Positions 16,671 through 25,676 are shown, numbered from the stretch's first letter. The stretch: 64,000 bases of DNA from Roseiflexus sp. (GCA_025062325.1 JANXAL010000117.1:1-64000), one strand, 5' to 3'. A program made the numbers and translations. Notes: generated by a model from the letters alone, not told the origin.

Positions 16671-17557
16671 AGGCGCGCGTGCCCGCTGAGGTCGCTGATC
16701 TGAACATTACAACCCTCGATGGACGGTGGACGACGCTCGATAACCTGGTGGCGGCATGCGAGGCAATGCCGTTCCTCGCCGACCGGCGGCTGGTCATCGT
16801 TCATGACCTGCTGAAACATCAGAAAGCCGGGAAGGATCGCGACGAACTGCGCGCATATCTGGAGCGCGTGCCGGACGCTTGTGATCTTATTTTTGTCGAA
16901 AGCGACGATTTCGACAAGCGCAGCAGTCTCTTTACGTTTCTGAAGAAGCACGCTGAGGTGCACGAATGCGTCCCGCTCGAAGGCGCCGATCTGCTGCGCT
17001 GGCTGCATGACCGCGCCAGAACGCTCGGCGTGACGCTTGACAAAGATGCTGCACAACGGCTGACTCTGCTAGCGGGGAACGACCGGCGATTGCTGGTCAC
17101 CGAACTGACCAAGCTGGCTACGTTCGTCGGGTGCGGCGGGCGCATTACTGTCCGTGAGGTCGATCTGCTGGTCGCCGACACGCAAGAGCAGAACCTGTTC
17201 GCCTTTATTGATGAACTCAGTGCGCGTCGTCGGAGTGCAGCGCTAACTGCCCTGCGCCGCCTGCTCGACGATGGTCAGGCGGCACAGTATATTCTGTTCA
17301 TGATGGCGCGTCAGGTGCGTATTCTGTTGGGGGTCAAGGATCTCACTGCCCAGCGCTTGCGCCCTGATGATATTGCAGCTCAACTGGGGCAGAAGCCGTT
17401 TGTGGTGCGTAAAGCTCTTGATCAGGCGCGAGGTTTCAGCCATGCCGATCTGCGGCGGCTGCACCAGCGCCTGCTCGAACTCGATCACGCCTCAAAGACG
17501 GGCCGCGCCGAGATTGAAGCCGGTCTGGAACTGATTGTCGCTGAAATGTGCTCCTGA
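16610..17557 (+). CDS. holA: DNA polymerase III delta subunit
   Basis: A 315-residue clamp-loader delta subunit that opens the beta clamp during loading. The N-terminus MLFLIYGPDEYGRSETLAAL is typical of HolA: a P-loop-like fold without functional Walker A. The C-terminal helical collar domain includes NLFAFIDELSARRRSAALTAL and ILFMMARQVRILLGVKDL. The length is that of the family. It converges with rpsT (6 bp between stops), a frequent holA-rpsT neighbourhood. No clear Shine-Dalgarno is seen; the start lies directly after the structured element. Confidence 0.9.
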   Translation: MLFLIYGPDEYGRSETLAALKARVPAEVADLNITTLDGRWTTLDNLVAACEAMPFLADRRLVIVHDLLKHQKAGKDRDELRAYLERVPDACDLIFVESDDFDKRSSLFTFLKKHAEVHECVPLEGADLLRWLHDRARTLGVTLDKDAAQRLTLLAGNDRRLLVTELTKLATFVGCGGRITVREVDLLVADTQEQNLFAFIDELSARRRSAALTALRRLLDDGQAAQYILFMMARQVRILLGVKDLTAQRLRPDDIAAQLGQKPFVVRKALDQARGFSHADLRRLHQRLLELDHASKTGRAEIEAGLELIVAEMCS

Positions 17558-17563
17558 TGCGAT

Positions 17564-17836
17564 TCAGGATGTTGAAGCCGACATTGCTTTGGCAAGTTTC
17601 TTTGCCAGCCGCGACTTCCGGCGAGCGGCATTGTTTTTGTGGATTATTCCCTTGACAGCAGCACGATCCAGCAGGCTTATCGCCTGACGGACCAGCTCAG
17701 GGTCGGGAGTGCCCGCGAGAATGGCGCGCTCCGCTTTCTTGATCGCCGTTTTGACCCGCGAGCGGTACATTTTGTTGCGCAAAGCACGGCGCGCATTCGC
17801 GCGAATCCGTTTTTCAGCAGACTTTGTGTTTGCCAA
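17564..17836 (-). CDS. rpsT: 30S ribosomal protein S20
   Basis: A 90-residue basic protein, [20 protein letters not shown] at the N-terminus with the helical bundle of S20 and its [20 protein letters not shown] core. The start codon is TTG (minus strand, 17834-17836), set by AAGGAG about ten bases upstream and by the conserved second residues ANTKSA; no in-frame ATG precedes it. S20 binds 16S rRNA early in 30S assembly. In E. coli a UUG start on rpsT is part of autoregulation, so its presence here is notable. Confidence 0.96.
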   Translation of the reverse strand: MANTKSAEKRIRANARRALRNKMYRSRVKTAIKKAERAILAGTPDPELVRQAISLLDRAAVKGIIHKNNAARRKSRLAKKLAKAMSASTS

Positions 17837-17914
17837 GACTCACACGCTCCTTGAAACTACAGGCGCTTCTCACAACGAAAGCGGCTGCAGACGCGCCGCT
17901 TGTTCTAGCGCAGC

Positions 17915-17943
17915 ATTATACCAGGAAGCGATGATCTGCGCAA
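17915..17943 (-). promoter_or_regulatory. Promoter of rpsT
   Basis: The minus strand has TTGCGC (17938-17943) and TATAAT (17915-17920) with a 17-bp spacer, 79 bp upstream of the TTG start. Confidence 0.7.
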
Positions 17944-18105
17944 CCGGATCGCGCCAGAGACGCGAGGGGATCGTCACTGCCTGCGCAGGGGCTGTTGCTG
18001 GCTCACCGCCAGTGCTCTCGGCAATCTCGGAGGGGCGCCCTGGCAGGCATCCGGATGCGATCGCTAATCACAGTCCCGCGCCATCCGTTCCTGGCGCCTT
18101 ATATG

Positions 18106-18193
18106 CGTAGATTTTCTGGCAAGCTCTTATGTTGCATCGCCCGTTTTGAGCATCAGGACGTACAAACTCCCCCTTCTCCCCTGGTGGGAGAAG
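18106..18193 (+). mobile_element. Half copy of the MITE-like element
   Basis: It begins at GTAGATTTTCTGGCAAGCTC and runs to the central palindrome ACTCCCCCTTCTCCCC...GGGAGAAG, where it is cut off and directly followed by the complete copy at 18194. The rest of the rpsT-murJ gap (17944-18105, 18370-18575) shows no gene. Confidence 0.6.
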
Positions 18194-18369
18194 CTCACAA
18201 GTGTAGATTTTTTAGCAAGCTCTTACGTTGCATCGCCAGCTGCATGCAACAGAACGCCCAAACTCCCCCTTCTCCCCTGGTGGGAGAAGGGGGCTGGGGG
18301 GATGAGGGGCAAAAGGGCGTCCGGACGAGGCAAACATCCATCTCAACTCAAAAACTCTACACTTGTGAG
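18194..18369 (+). mobile_element. MITE-like element, complete 176-bp copy
   Basis: The terminal inverted repeats are CTCACAAGTGTAGATTTTTT (left) and AAAAACTCTACACTTGTGAG (right). The interior has the palindrome CCCCCTTCTCCCC/GGGAGAAGGGGG and a GATGAGGGG-AAAGGGCGTC block. There is no reading frame for a transposase, so it would need one in trans. Confidence 0.75.
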
Positions 18370-18575
18370 GGTGACGGGTCACCTGGGATGGGGCAACGAC
18401 GCGGAGCGCCATGAATCTCTCACGCCAGCGCGTCGCCTGCACTTCCGGGTGCGGCGCCACCAGCGACAGACAGGCACTCGTCACCCGTCACTCATCACTC
18501 GTCACTTACTGGCGCGTCACCCGCACTCTCAGGAGCAGTATGCATAGCGTCTAGTGCTCAATTCTCAGTTCTCTG

Positions 18576-20297
18576 ATGAAACGCGCTCTCCTCAACACTA
18601 TCGTTGTCGCAACTGGATATCTGGCAAGCCGGATGCTTGGTCTGGCGCGCGATGTGCTGATCTCGCACCAGTTTGGCACCAGCGCCGAACTTGCAGCATT
18701 CCGCGCATCGTTTGGCATTCTCGACCTGATCTACCTGGTGGTTGCCGGGGGCGCACTGGGTTCGGCATTCATCCCGGTGTTTTCAGAGGCGCTCGAGCAG
18801 CGACGCGATGCCTGGCGGCTGGCATCCGCCGTGCTGAACCTGACCCTGCTGGCGCTGACAGTGGCGTGCACGCTCGTCTGGGTCCTTGCCGCACCGCTGG
18901 TGGCGCTGACCGTCGGGCGCGGGTTGAGTGAGGCAGAACGCGCACTCACGGTGGATGTGCTGCGCTTGATGCTGATCCAGCCGTTCTTGCTCGGTATTGG
19001 CGGCCTCGCCAAGGCGACGCTCGAATCGTTCAACCGCTTTACACTGCCCGCCATTGGCTCGAACCTCTACAACCTGGGAATCATCGGCGGCGCATTGCTC
19101 GGACCCTGGCTCGGCGTCTATGGGCTGGTTTGGGGCGTCAACATCGGCGCAGCGTTCTTCGTGCTCATCCAGTTGCCAGGGTTGCGCGCCATCGGCGCGA
19201 CGTATCGGATCAGAGACAAGCCGGATGCTCCTGGTGAGGGCGCACAGCCGTGCATCCCTACGAAGGCTGACTCAACATACGGGGAGGGGCGAGAGACTGG
19301 CGGCGTCCGCGCGGCGTCCTTCTCCTTTCTGAACCTGTTCTACACCGAAGGCGTCGGGCGGATGCTGCGGTTGCTTGGACCGCGCATCTTCGGGCAATCC
19401 GCCTGGCAGATCAACATGATTGCCATCGTCAGCCTGGCGTCGACGCTGGGCAGCGCGGCGCTGGCAGCAAACGCCTATGCGCTGCAGTTGATGATGCTGC
19501 CGCACGGGCTGATCGCGCTGAGCCTGGCGACCGTCCTCTTCCCTGAGATGGCGCGCCAGTATGCTGCTGGCGACCGCGCAACGCTCCGCGCAACGGCGCT
19601 TGGCGGAGTGCGCGCCGTGTTGTTCCTGGCGCTGCCCGCATCGGCAATTCTTGGCGTGCTGGCGCTCCCGGTGCTGCGCGCTCTCTTCCAGCGCGGCGCA
19701 TTCGATGCGGCGTCGGCGGCGCTGACCACCGAGGCGCTGTCAGCGTATGCGCTGGGGCTTGCCGGATTTGCCGCCGCCGAGATCATTGTGCGCACCTTCT
19801 TTGCTATGCAGGACACCCGCACGCCGGTGATCGTCGGCATCGTGGCAGTGGCGCTCAACATTAGCCTGGGATGGTCGTTGCTGCGCCTGGGGATGGGGTT
19901 GAGCGGGCTGGGGCTGGCATTCAGCTTGGCCAACCTGTTTGAAGCCGTCCTGCTCCTCGTACTGCTAGGACGGCGACTGGGCGGGCTGGAGCGCAACTTC
20001 TTTCGCGCAACCGGCGCCATGATCCTGGCGACCCTGGTGTGCGCATTCATCCTCGCTCTCCTGCATCGTGCTTCATTTGCGGCATTGCCCCTTGTTGCTC
20101 CTGGCGACACCTACCGCTGGCCCGGCGACTTTCTGCCGCTGCTAGCGTGGCTGGCTGGTACGACAGCCGCTGGCATCTTCGCATACGCCGGGGTCGCCGC
20201 CCTGTTCCGAGTGCCTGAACTTGGCGCTGCCATCGCGCGCGGGCAGCGCGCGCTGACACAGGTGCGGCTCAGGTTCGCCGCCGGGGATGGACGGTAA
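18576..20297 (+). CDS. murJ: MurJ/MviN-family lipid II flippase
   Basis: A 573-residue polytopic protein of the MOP superfamily with about 14 membrane helices. It flips lipid II for cell-wall synthesis. Family marks are ASRMLGLARDVLISHQFG near the N-terminus, LRLMLIQPFLLGIGGLAKA, and the second-half motif AYALQLMMLPHGLIALSLAT. Residues about 210-250 (19205-19325) form an unusual hydrophilic insert whose DNA resembles the surrounding intergenic repeats (GGGGAGGGGCGAGAGACTGG). The frame is kept, so the insert is probably an extended loop. Its upstream neighbour is repeat DNA; the ATG has no clear Shine-Dalgarno. Confidence 0.9.
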   Translation: MKRALLNTIVVATGYLASRMLGLARDVLISHQFGTSAELAAFRASFGILDLIYLVVAGGALGSAFIPVFSEALEQRRDAWRLASAVLNLTLLALTVACTLVWVLAAPLVALTVGRGLSEAERALTVDVLRLMLIQPFLLGIGGLAKATLESFNRFTLPAIGSNLYNLGIIGGALLGPWLGVYGLVWGVNIGAAFFVLIQLPGLRAIGATYRIRDKPDAPGEGAQPCIPTKADSTYGEGRETGGVRAASFSFLNLFYTEGVGRMLRLLGPRIFGQSAWQINMIAIVSLASTLGSAALAANAYALQLMMLPHGLIALSLATVLFPEMARQYAAGDRATLRATALGGVRAVLFLALPASAILGVLALPVLRALFQRGAFDAASAALTTEALSAYALGLAGFAAAEIIVRTFFAMQDTRTPVIVGIVAVALNISLGWSLLRLGMGLSGLGLAFSLANLFEAVLLLVLLGRRLGGLERNFFRATGAMILATLVCAFILALLHRASFAALPLVAPGDTYRWPGDFLPLLAWLAGTTAAGIFAYAGVAALFRVPELGAAIARGQRALTQVRLRFAAGDGR

Positions 20298-20318
20298 GAC
20301 CTGGAACCAAACCCAACG

Positions 20319-21162
20319 CTATTTTACTGCCCACAGATACGCCACTGCCGAACGATGCACTCCCTGGCGCGCTTCGACGAGCGGGCGCAGGCGTGCAACA
20401 AAACGCGCGGTCTCTTCCGGCGTCAGAACCTGGCGCATTGCTTCTTCGAGCGTCGGGATTTTAGGGTTCCCGGCAGCGCGAAGGAACGCCTCCCAGTCGC
20501 CATCTTTGGGAGATGTCACTTTTGCCTGCAACTCGAGGTGGATCTCCTTGAACCCCGCCTGTTCGGCATAGGCGATCAGATCGCGCTCGTCGAAGTTGAG
20601 CATCGGATTGCTATCCCGTGGTTGCAACTGTTGATAAAGCGCCTTGACCTTTTGCGCGATGTCCATCACCGGCGTCACATCGAATCCAGCAAAGCAGTGT
20701 GGTTGTTCGGAGATCTCTATGCTGAACCGGTTGATCGGCTCGAAGATCGACAGGCGCCCGCCAGACTTGAGCACCCGGTAGAATTCCTTGAACGCCTGCT
20801 GCTTCGCCGCAACGTAGATCAGGACCGACCGCGTGGTGACCACATCCACCGAAGCGTCTTCCAGCGCCGAGAGATCCTCCGCCGGAGCAAGCAGGAACCG
20901 GCAGCGATCCAGCAGCCCCATCTCCTGTGCCAGGGACTGCGCGTGATCGAGTAATTCCTGGGAAATGTCACTGAAGATCACCGTACCGCTGGCGATCCGT
21001 TCCAGCGCGCCAAAGGCGATCAACCCGTCGCCGCAGCCGACGTCGAGCACTGTATCACCTTCGGCGAGGCCCGCGTTATCCAGCACCTTGTCCCGCACCG
21101 GCCGCAAAAAAATCCAGCACTGACCGCATCCGCTGCGCATCGCCGCCAAAACGCCGGCGCAA
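20319..21162 (-). CDS. SAM-dependent methyltransferase with an apparent frameshift near the N-terminus
   Basis: This is a class I methyltransferase: motif I is VLDVGCGDGLIAFGALE, motif II/III region VIFSDISQELLDHAQSLA, then VDVVTTRSVLIYV and the C-terminal domain FDERDLIAYAEQAGFKEI. The family's usual N-terminus, RRFGGDAQRMRSVLDFLRPV, is present but split between two frames at a run of seven T (minus strand; 21106-21112). Six T would join them. In the annotated intact frame the first residues are an unlikely Cys/Gly-rich string. With the frameshift repaired, the only start before an in-frame stop is TTG at 21162. Possible causes are a sequencing error, a recent inactivation or transcript slippage. 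The substrate is unknown. Confidence 0.75.
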
Positions 21163-21182
21163 CAGCTACTCACTCCGCACAT

Positions 21183-21340
21183 CGCGGCCTATCGGCGCCT
21201 CCTGATGAGGCTCTTCTGACCTCTAATCCCTACAGTATTCAAGGGTCGATGCAAAGACGCGAAAGCGCAAAGTCGCCCCAACGTGCAGCTTCGCGTCTCC
21301 GCGCCTTTGCACCCATCGTTCCGAGAAACCCTCTCGCCTC
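21183..21340. repeat. Intergenic GACGCAAAGACGCGAAAG-type palindrome
   Basis: ATGCAAAGACGCGAAAGCGC is followed by the inverted GCTTCGCGTCTCCGCGCCTT at about 21250-21312. Relatives occur at about 44312-44392 and, partially, at 10261-10294. No gene. Confidence 0.5.
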
Positions 21341-22399
21341 TCACGACACAATCCCGCTCGCCACGAGCAGTTCGGCATTGAGAATAGCGCCGCCAGCCGC
21401 GCCGCGGATGGTGTTGTGCGACAACGCGACCATACGCAGGTCTAGCACCGGGCAGGCGCGCACCCGTCCGACGCTGGCGCTCATCCCGCGCCCGGCGTTG
21501 CGGTCGCGTCGCGGTTGCGGTCGGTCGCCAGCGCGGTGAACGATCAGGGCGCGTTCTGGCGACGTGGGCAGGTGGCGCACGATCTCAGGCGGCGTGAACG
21601 CCTCCAGCACGGCGAGCGCCTCTTCAGGCGTCGGTTTCTGCGCGAAGGACGCGGCAATCAGCGCCGTATGACCATCCAGGATCGGTACGCGCGTCACCTG
21701 TGCGCTGATGGCGATCTGCGCCTCGACCACCTGACCATCCACGACCTTCCCCAGCAGTTTGCGCGGCTCCGTCTCGATCTTGGCTTCCTCGCCGCCATCG
21801 GCGATATTCGGGATAATATTGTCGATGATGTCGAGCGACGCCACGCCCGGATACCCGGCGCCGGAGACCGCCTGAAGCGTGCTGATGTGCGCCTTTTGCA
21901 GACCAAACGCATCGTGGAGCGGCTTGAGCGGCATTACTGCACTGATCGTCGCGCAGTTCGGGTTGGTCACCAGGCACCCTTTCCAGCCGCGTTGCGCGCG
22001 CTGACGCTCGATCAGCGCCAGTTGGTCAGGGTTGACTTCCGGGATGATCAGCGGCACATCGGCAACGGCGCGATATGCTGAGGCATTTGAGCACACTGCG
22101 GTGCGCTCTGCCCAGTGCGGTTCCATCTCACGCGCCACATCCGTCGGCAACGCCGAGAGCGCAATGGCGACATCGGCAACCTCTTCAGTCGGCTGCACAA
22201 TCATCTTCGCCGCTCGCTCCGGGATGGGCGTGTCAAGAATCCAGCGCACCAGCTCGCCGTAGGGACGCCCAATCGTCCGGTCTGAACCAGTCAACACGGC
22301 GATCTCAAACCATGGATGGTTCTCCAGCAACTGCACCATCCGCTGACCGACGGCGCCTGTGGCGCCAAGGATAGCAACCGGGATTCGTTTGCCTGTCAT
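21341..22399 (-). CDS. asd: Aspartate-semialdehyde dehydrogenase
   Basis: A 352-residue NADPH enzyme reducing aspartyl phosphate to aspartate semialdehyde, the branch point to Lys, Met, Thr and Ile. The nucleotide-binding motif GATGAVGQ is at residues 12-19, the catalytic Cys149 lies in TNPNCATI, and the catalytic His and substrate Arg lie in QVTRVPILDGHTA. Sequence style (short N-terminal loop, NPNCATI) is that of the archaeal/fungal-type Asd. GAAGGAG lies before the ATG. It lies near lysC and thrC, which supply its substrate and use its product, but a 650-bp repeat region separates them. Confidence 0.94.
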   Translation of the reverse strand: MTGKRIPVAILGATGAVGQRMVQLLENHPWFEIAVLTGSDRTIGRPYGELVRWILDTPIPERAAKMIVQPTEEVADVAIALSALPTDVAREMEPHWAERTAVCSNASAYRAVADVPLIIPEVNPDQLALIERQRAQRGWKGCLVTNPNCATISAVMPLKPLHDAFGLQKAHISTLQAVSGAGYPGVASLDIIDNIIPNIADGGEEAKIETEPRKLLGKVVDGQVVEAQIAISAQVTRVPILDGHTALIAASFAQKPTPEEALAVLEAFTPPEIVRHLPTSPERALIVHRAGDRPQPRRDRNAGRGMSASVGRVRACPVLDLRMVALSHNTIRGAAGGAILNAELLVASGIVS

Positions 22400-22427
22400 G
22401 TGTCTCTCCTTCGCTTACAATCTACAA

Positions 22428-22563
22428 TCACCTTCTTAGCACATATGAGGTCTTAACACCGGTCAGATTGCTGAACCTGGCGGTCACCTTGCGCTCTGCC
22501 CCCGCCCCAGTGACCGTGACCCTGGTCGTGCTTACAACCACACCCGGGCGCGTACGTGGGCGC
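22428..22563 (-). pseudogene. Possible 3' remnant of a gene, cut by a MITE-like element
   Basis: The minus strand encodes VVVSTTRVTVTGAGAERKVT then ARFSNLTGVKTSYVLRR before a stop. This coding-like, alternating hydrophobic pattern resembles the end of an extracellular beta-sandwich domain. It begins abruptly at the terminal repeat of the element at 22564-22739 and has no start of its own. The family is not identified. Confidence 0.3.
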
Positions 22564-22739
22564 CTCACAAGCGGAGCGTCTTTGGGTGCGATGGATGTTT
22601 TCCGCGTCCTGACGCCCTTGTCCCCCTCATCCCCCTTACCCCTTTTCTCCCACAGGGGGAGAAGGGGGAGGGTGCACATCCTAACGCTCAGCACGGGCGA
22701 TGCAACGGAAGGGCTCGCCAAAAATCTACACTCGTGAAA
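22564..22739 (-). mobile_element. MITE-like element, complete 176-bp copy (minus orientation)
   Basis: On the minus strand it reads TTCACGAGTGTAGATTTTTG at one end and ends in CGCTCCGCTTGTGAG, with the internal CCCCCTTCTCCC/GGGAGAAAAGGGG palindrome. Its length equals that of the other complete copies. Confidence 0.75.
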
Positions 22740-22975
22740 CGGCAGGGCGTCCTGATGCCCAGAGCGGGCGATACGACGCGAGGGCTTGCCGAAAAACGCT
22801 CCACTTGTGAGCATCCCCCTGCTCCCTTCTCCCACCCTCTGCGCCCCCTGCTCCCCCCGCTTGCGAGGGGCAGGGGGTCGGGAAGAGAAGGAGGAGTTCG
22901 CGCATCCTAACGCTCAACACGGGCGATGCGACATAAGGGTCTGCCAAACATCTACACTTGCGAGACGGAGGGCGC
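22740..22975 (-). mobile_element. Two partial MITE-like copies in tandem
   Basis: About 22745-22810 is a half element ending in AAAAACGCTCCACTTGTGAG. About 22811-22971 is a second, longer variant with an extra CCCGCTTGCGAGGGGCAGGG hairpin in its middle, ending in CATCTACACTTGCGAG. The remaining bases to 23048 show no gene. Confidence 0.55.
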
Positions 22976-23048
22976 CACTCCGAGATTGCCAGAGGCGCTG
23001 GCAGTGAACCGGCAATTGTCCTCGCCCAGGCAATGGCGATTACCTCAT

Positions 23049-24452
23049 TCAGCTCTGCGTTAGCCGATGCACAGCGCGCACAGCAGCGTCGCAATCCGAC
23101 GCCGCGACAACCGTGCTGATCGAGCACTCTGATGAACCCTGGGCAATCGCAATTACGTTAATGTGGCTCTCGGCAAGCGCGCCGAAGACCCGCGCAGCAA
23201 CTCCGGGCGTGTCGCGCATTCCCGCACCGACTGCGGTGACGATCGCCACATCGTCGCGCGCCCAGATGCGGTCGATGTCGCGCCGTGCCAGCTCCATCGC
23301 CAGATTATGCTCCAGCGCATAGGTCACCTGTGGCACAGTATTGGATGGCACGACGAAGCAGATGCTCTGCTCCGACGACGCCTGCGAGATCATTAGCACA
23401 TTCGCGCCAACACTGGCGACTGCGCCAAAAGTGCGCGCCGCAATGCCAGGAACGCCGATCATGCCTCGTCCCTCAACGGTGACCAGGCTCAGATTGCGAA
23501 CAGCAGTTACAGCTTTGACTGTCTGCCCTTTTGGATCGACCTCCTGCACGACCAGCGTACCGGGGTGGGACGGATTGAAAGTGTTGCGCACCCGCAGCGG
23601 AATGCCGCGCTCGACGACCGGGCGAATAGTGCGTGGGTGGAGCACTTTCGCGCCAAAATATGCCAGTTCCCCCATTTCAGCGTAGGAGAGGACCGGGATG
23701 ACGCGGGCATCGGGCGCTAGCCGCGGATCAGTGGTCATCACGCCATCGACGTCGGTGTAGATATCGACTTCGTCGGCATCAAGCGCCGCACCGATGATCG
23801 CGCCGCTGTAATCGCTGCCGCCGCGCCCCAGGGTGGTCGTTACGCCCTGCTCGGTTGCGCCGATGAAACCGGTGACTACCGGCACAATCCCGCGTTCGAG
23901 CAGCGGCAACAGCCGCGCGCGGGTTCGTTCGCGCGTCACATCCTGCAACGGACGCGCATCACCGAAATGCGCCGTTGTGATCACGAACTCAGTTGCGTCA
24001 AGCGCCTCGGCGGAGATGCCGCGCGCGCGCAGCGCTGCAGCGACCACGCGCACGCTCATGCGCTCGCCAAGACTCGAGATGGCGTCAATGGCGCGCGGCG
24101 ACAGCTCATTCAGTACAGCGACGCTGTGACACAACAGGCTGAACTCGTCGATCAGACGGAAGACCTGATCGCTGACATCTGCGCGCTCACGCTCATCGGG
24201 CACGAGTTCCGCCAGCGCAGCGGCGTGCTTCTCGCGCAGCAGACGATCCACCTCACGAAACGTTTGCTGATCACCGGACGCAGCCGTCGTTGCGCCACGG
24301 ATCAGCATGTCGGTGACACCGCTCATTGCCGAGACGACCAGCACAACCTTCCCCCATGCCGCACGCTGCGCCTCAGTAATTGCGGCGACCGCTCGAATGG
24401 CGGCAGCATCGCCAACTGACGTTCCACCGAATTTCATGACCAGTAAAGGCAT
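23049..24452 (-). CDS. lysC: Aspartate kinase, monofunctional
   Basis: A 467-residue enzyme phosphorylating aspartate, the first step to Lys/Thr/Met. The kinase domain has KFGGTSVG at residues 7-14 and GRGGSDYSGAIIGAALDADE. Two C-terminal ACT domains follow (GVPGIAARTFGAVASVGANV and DTPGVAARVFGALAESHINV), indicating feedback control by amino acids. No homoserine dehydrogenase domain is present. GAGGAGG lies eight bases before the chosen ATG; a 26-codon extension upstream overlaps thrC and is rejected. It follows thrC with 19 bp between them, so both are probably read from the attenuated thr promoter. Confidence 0.95.
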   Translation of the reverse strand: MPLLVMKFGGTSVGDAAAIRAVAAITEAQRAAWGKVVLVVSAMSGVTDMLIRGATTAASGDQQTFREVDRLLREKHAAALAELVPDERERADVSDQVFRLIDEFSLLCHSVAVLNELSPRAIDAISSLGERMSVRVVAAALRARGISAEALDATEFVITTAHFGDARPLQDVTRERTRARLLPLLERGIVPVVTGFIGATEQGVTTTLGRGGSDYSGAIIGAALDADEVDIYTDVDGVMTTDPRLAPDARVIPVLSYAEMGELAYFGAKVLHPRTIRPVVERGIPLRVRNTFNPSHPGTLVVQEVDPKGQTVKAVTAVRNLSLVTVEGRGMIGVPGIAARTFGAVASVGANVLMISQASSEQSICFVVPSNTVPQVTYALEHNLAMELARRDIDRIWARDDVAIVTAVGAGMRDTPGVAARVFGALAESHINVIAIAQGSSECSISTVVAASDCDAAVRAVHRLTQS

Positions 24453-24471
24453 CGGCGTCCTCCTCGTTGTT

Positions 24472-25512
24472 CTACCAGCCCAACCATCGACGAATAGCGT
24501 CCATATCTGCTGGAACCGGTTCAGGCGCATCGAACTGTTCCACTGCCAGTCCGGGGTCTTTCAAACCGTGACCGGTAAGCACTGCCACATAACGCGCGTC
24601 CGGGTCGGCGCGCCCTTCGGCGATCACCTTGCGCAACCCGGCAACGCCAGCCGCCGACGCCGGTTCGACGAACACCCCCTCCAGGCGCGCCAGATCGCGC
24701 CAGCTCTGCAGGATCTGAGCGTCGCTCACGCAGTCAATCAGCCCGTCCGACTGATCGCGCGCCTCGAGCGCATAGCGCCAGCTTGCCGGGTTGCCGATGC
24801 GGATCGCAGTTGCGATAGTTTCCGGGTGTTCGACCGGATGCCCGCGCACGATCGGGGCAGCGCCTTCCGCCTGAAAGCCGAGCATTTTTGGCAGCCGGTC
24901 AATGCGCCCCGCTTCGTAGTAGCGGCGAAACCCCATCCAGTAGGCAGTGATGTTCCCAGCATTGCCGACCGGCAGGCAGAGTGCGTCCGGCGGACCTCCG
25001 AGCGCATCGCAGATTTCGTAAGCGGCGGTCGCCTGCCCATCGAGACGGTAGGGATTTACCGAGTTGACAATAGTGACTGGATACGTCTGCGCCAGATCAC
25101 GCACAATGTGCAACGCCCGGTCGAAGTTGCCCTCGATCACCAGCAGCCGCGCACCGTACATAAGCGCCTGCGCCAGTTTGCCGAGCGCAATCTTCCCGGC
25201 AGGCACCACAACTATCGACTCGATGCCGGCGTGCGCTGCATAGGCTGCCGCGCTGGCGGAGGTGTTGCCGGTCGAGGCGCAGATCACCGAGGTTGCGCCC
25301 GCTTCCAGGGCTTTGGCGACCGCCACAACCATGCCGCGATCCTTGAACGAGCCGGTCGGGTTGGCGCCTTCATATTTCAAAAACAACTCGCGCACACCAA
25401 TGGCGCGCGCCAGCCGTGGCGCGTAGATCAGCGGCGTATCGCCCTCGCCGAGGGTGAGGCGCGGCGTTTGTTCCGTGAGCGGCAAAAATGCGCCATACCG
25501 GTCGAAGAGCAT
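24472..25512 (-). CDS. thrC: Threonine synthase
   Basis: A PLP enzyme converting phosphohomoserine to threonine. Its PLP lysine is in NPTGSFKDRG (about residue 57), the phosphate-binding loop in VICASTGNTSASAAAYAAHA, and LPVGNAGNITAYWMGFRR is typical of class II ThrC. The ATG at 25512 is preceded by GGAGGAAGGC. An ATG four codons earlier (25524) is also in frame but would overlap that ribosome-binding site. It is first gene after a Thr-codon-rich leader peptide and a rho-independent terminator, so its expression is probably attenuated by charged tRNA-Thr. lysC follows 19 bp downstream. Confidence 0.95.
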   Translation of the reverse strand: MLFDRYGAFLPLTEQTPRLTLGEGDTPLIYAPRLARAIGVRELFLKYEGANPTGSFKDRGMVVAVAKALEAGATSVICASTGNTSASAAAYAAHAGIESIVVVPAGKIALGKLAQALMYGARLLVIEGNFDRALHIVRDLAQTYPVTIVNSVNPYRLDGQATAAYEICDALGGPPDALCLPVGNAGNITAYWMGFRRYYEAGRIDRLPKMLGFQAEGAAPIVRGHPVEHPETIATAIRIGNPASWRYALEARDQSDGLIDCVSDAQILQSWRDLARLEGVFVEPASAAGVAGLRKVIAEGRADPDARYVAVLTGHGLKDPGLAVEQFDAPEPVPADMDAIRRWLGW

Positions 25513-25530
25513 GCCTTCCTCCATTGCCGA

Positions 25531-25567
25531 AATAGAAACGCCCCCATCCTTTGCAGGAGGGGGCGTT
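25531..25567 (-). terminator. Rho-independent terminator of the thr attenuator
   Basis: On the minus strand AACGCCCCCTCCTG-CAAAGGATGGGGGCGTT forms a strong stem (arms at 25555-25567 and 25536-25550), followed by TTTCTATTT. It sits between the leader peptide stop and thrC. A segment GGAGGGG (complement of 25598-25604) just upstream can pair with the 5' arm CCCCTCC as antiterminator. Confidence 0.85.
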
Positions 25568-25583
25568 CATCGCATCCGGGCTA

Positions 25584-25676
25584 TCAGCGCCCAAAAACCC
25601 CTCCACGACAAACTAGCCCGGCGGTAGTGGCCAGGGTAGTCGTCGTGGCGGTAGTTGTACAAATAATTGCACACAT
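25584..25676 (-). CDS. Threonine-rich leader peptide (thrL-like) of the thrC-lysC operon
   Basis: A 30-codon reading frame starts with ATG at 25676 and ends with TGA at 25584. Residues 4-18 read IICTTTATTTTLATT: nine of the 30 codons are Thr and two adjacent ones Ile. This is the arrangement of the E. coli thr leader (Thr and Ile codons sensed by the ribosome). It begins 27 nt after the predicted transcription start and ends 17 bp before the terminator stem. No good Shine-Dalgarno is visible. Ribosome stalling on Thr codons would leave GGAGGGG free to disrupt the terminator. The function is inferred from architecture; codon content is seen directly. Confidence 0.8.
   Translation of the reverse strand: MCAIICTTTATTTTLATTAGLVCRGGVFGR

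Noticed and set aside
25512-25524. ATG at 25524 as thrC start
   Set aside because: The GGAGGA that would serve thrC lies inside the first codons of this version; the ATG at 25512 is better placed.
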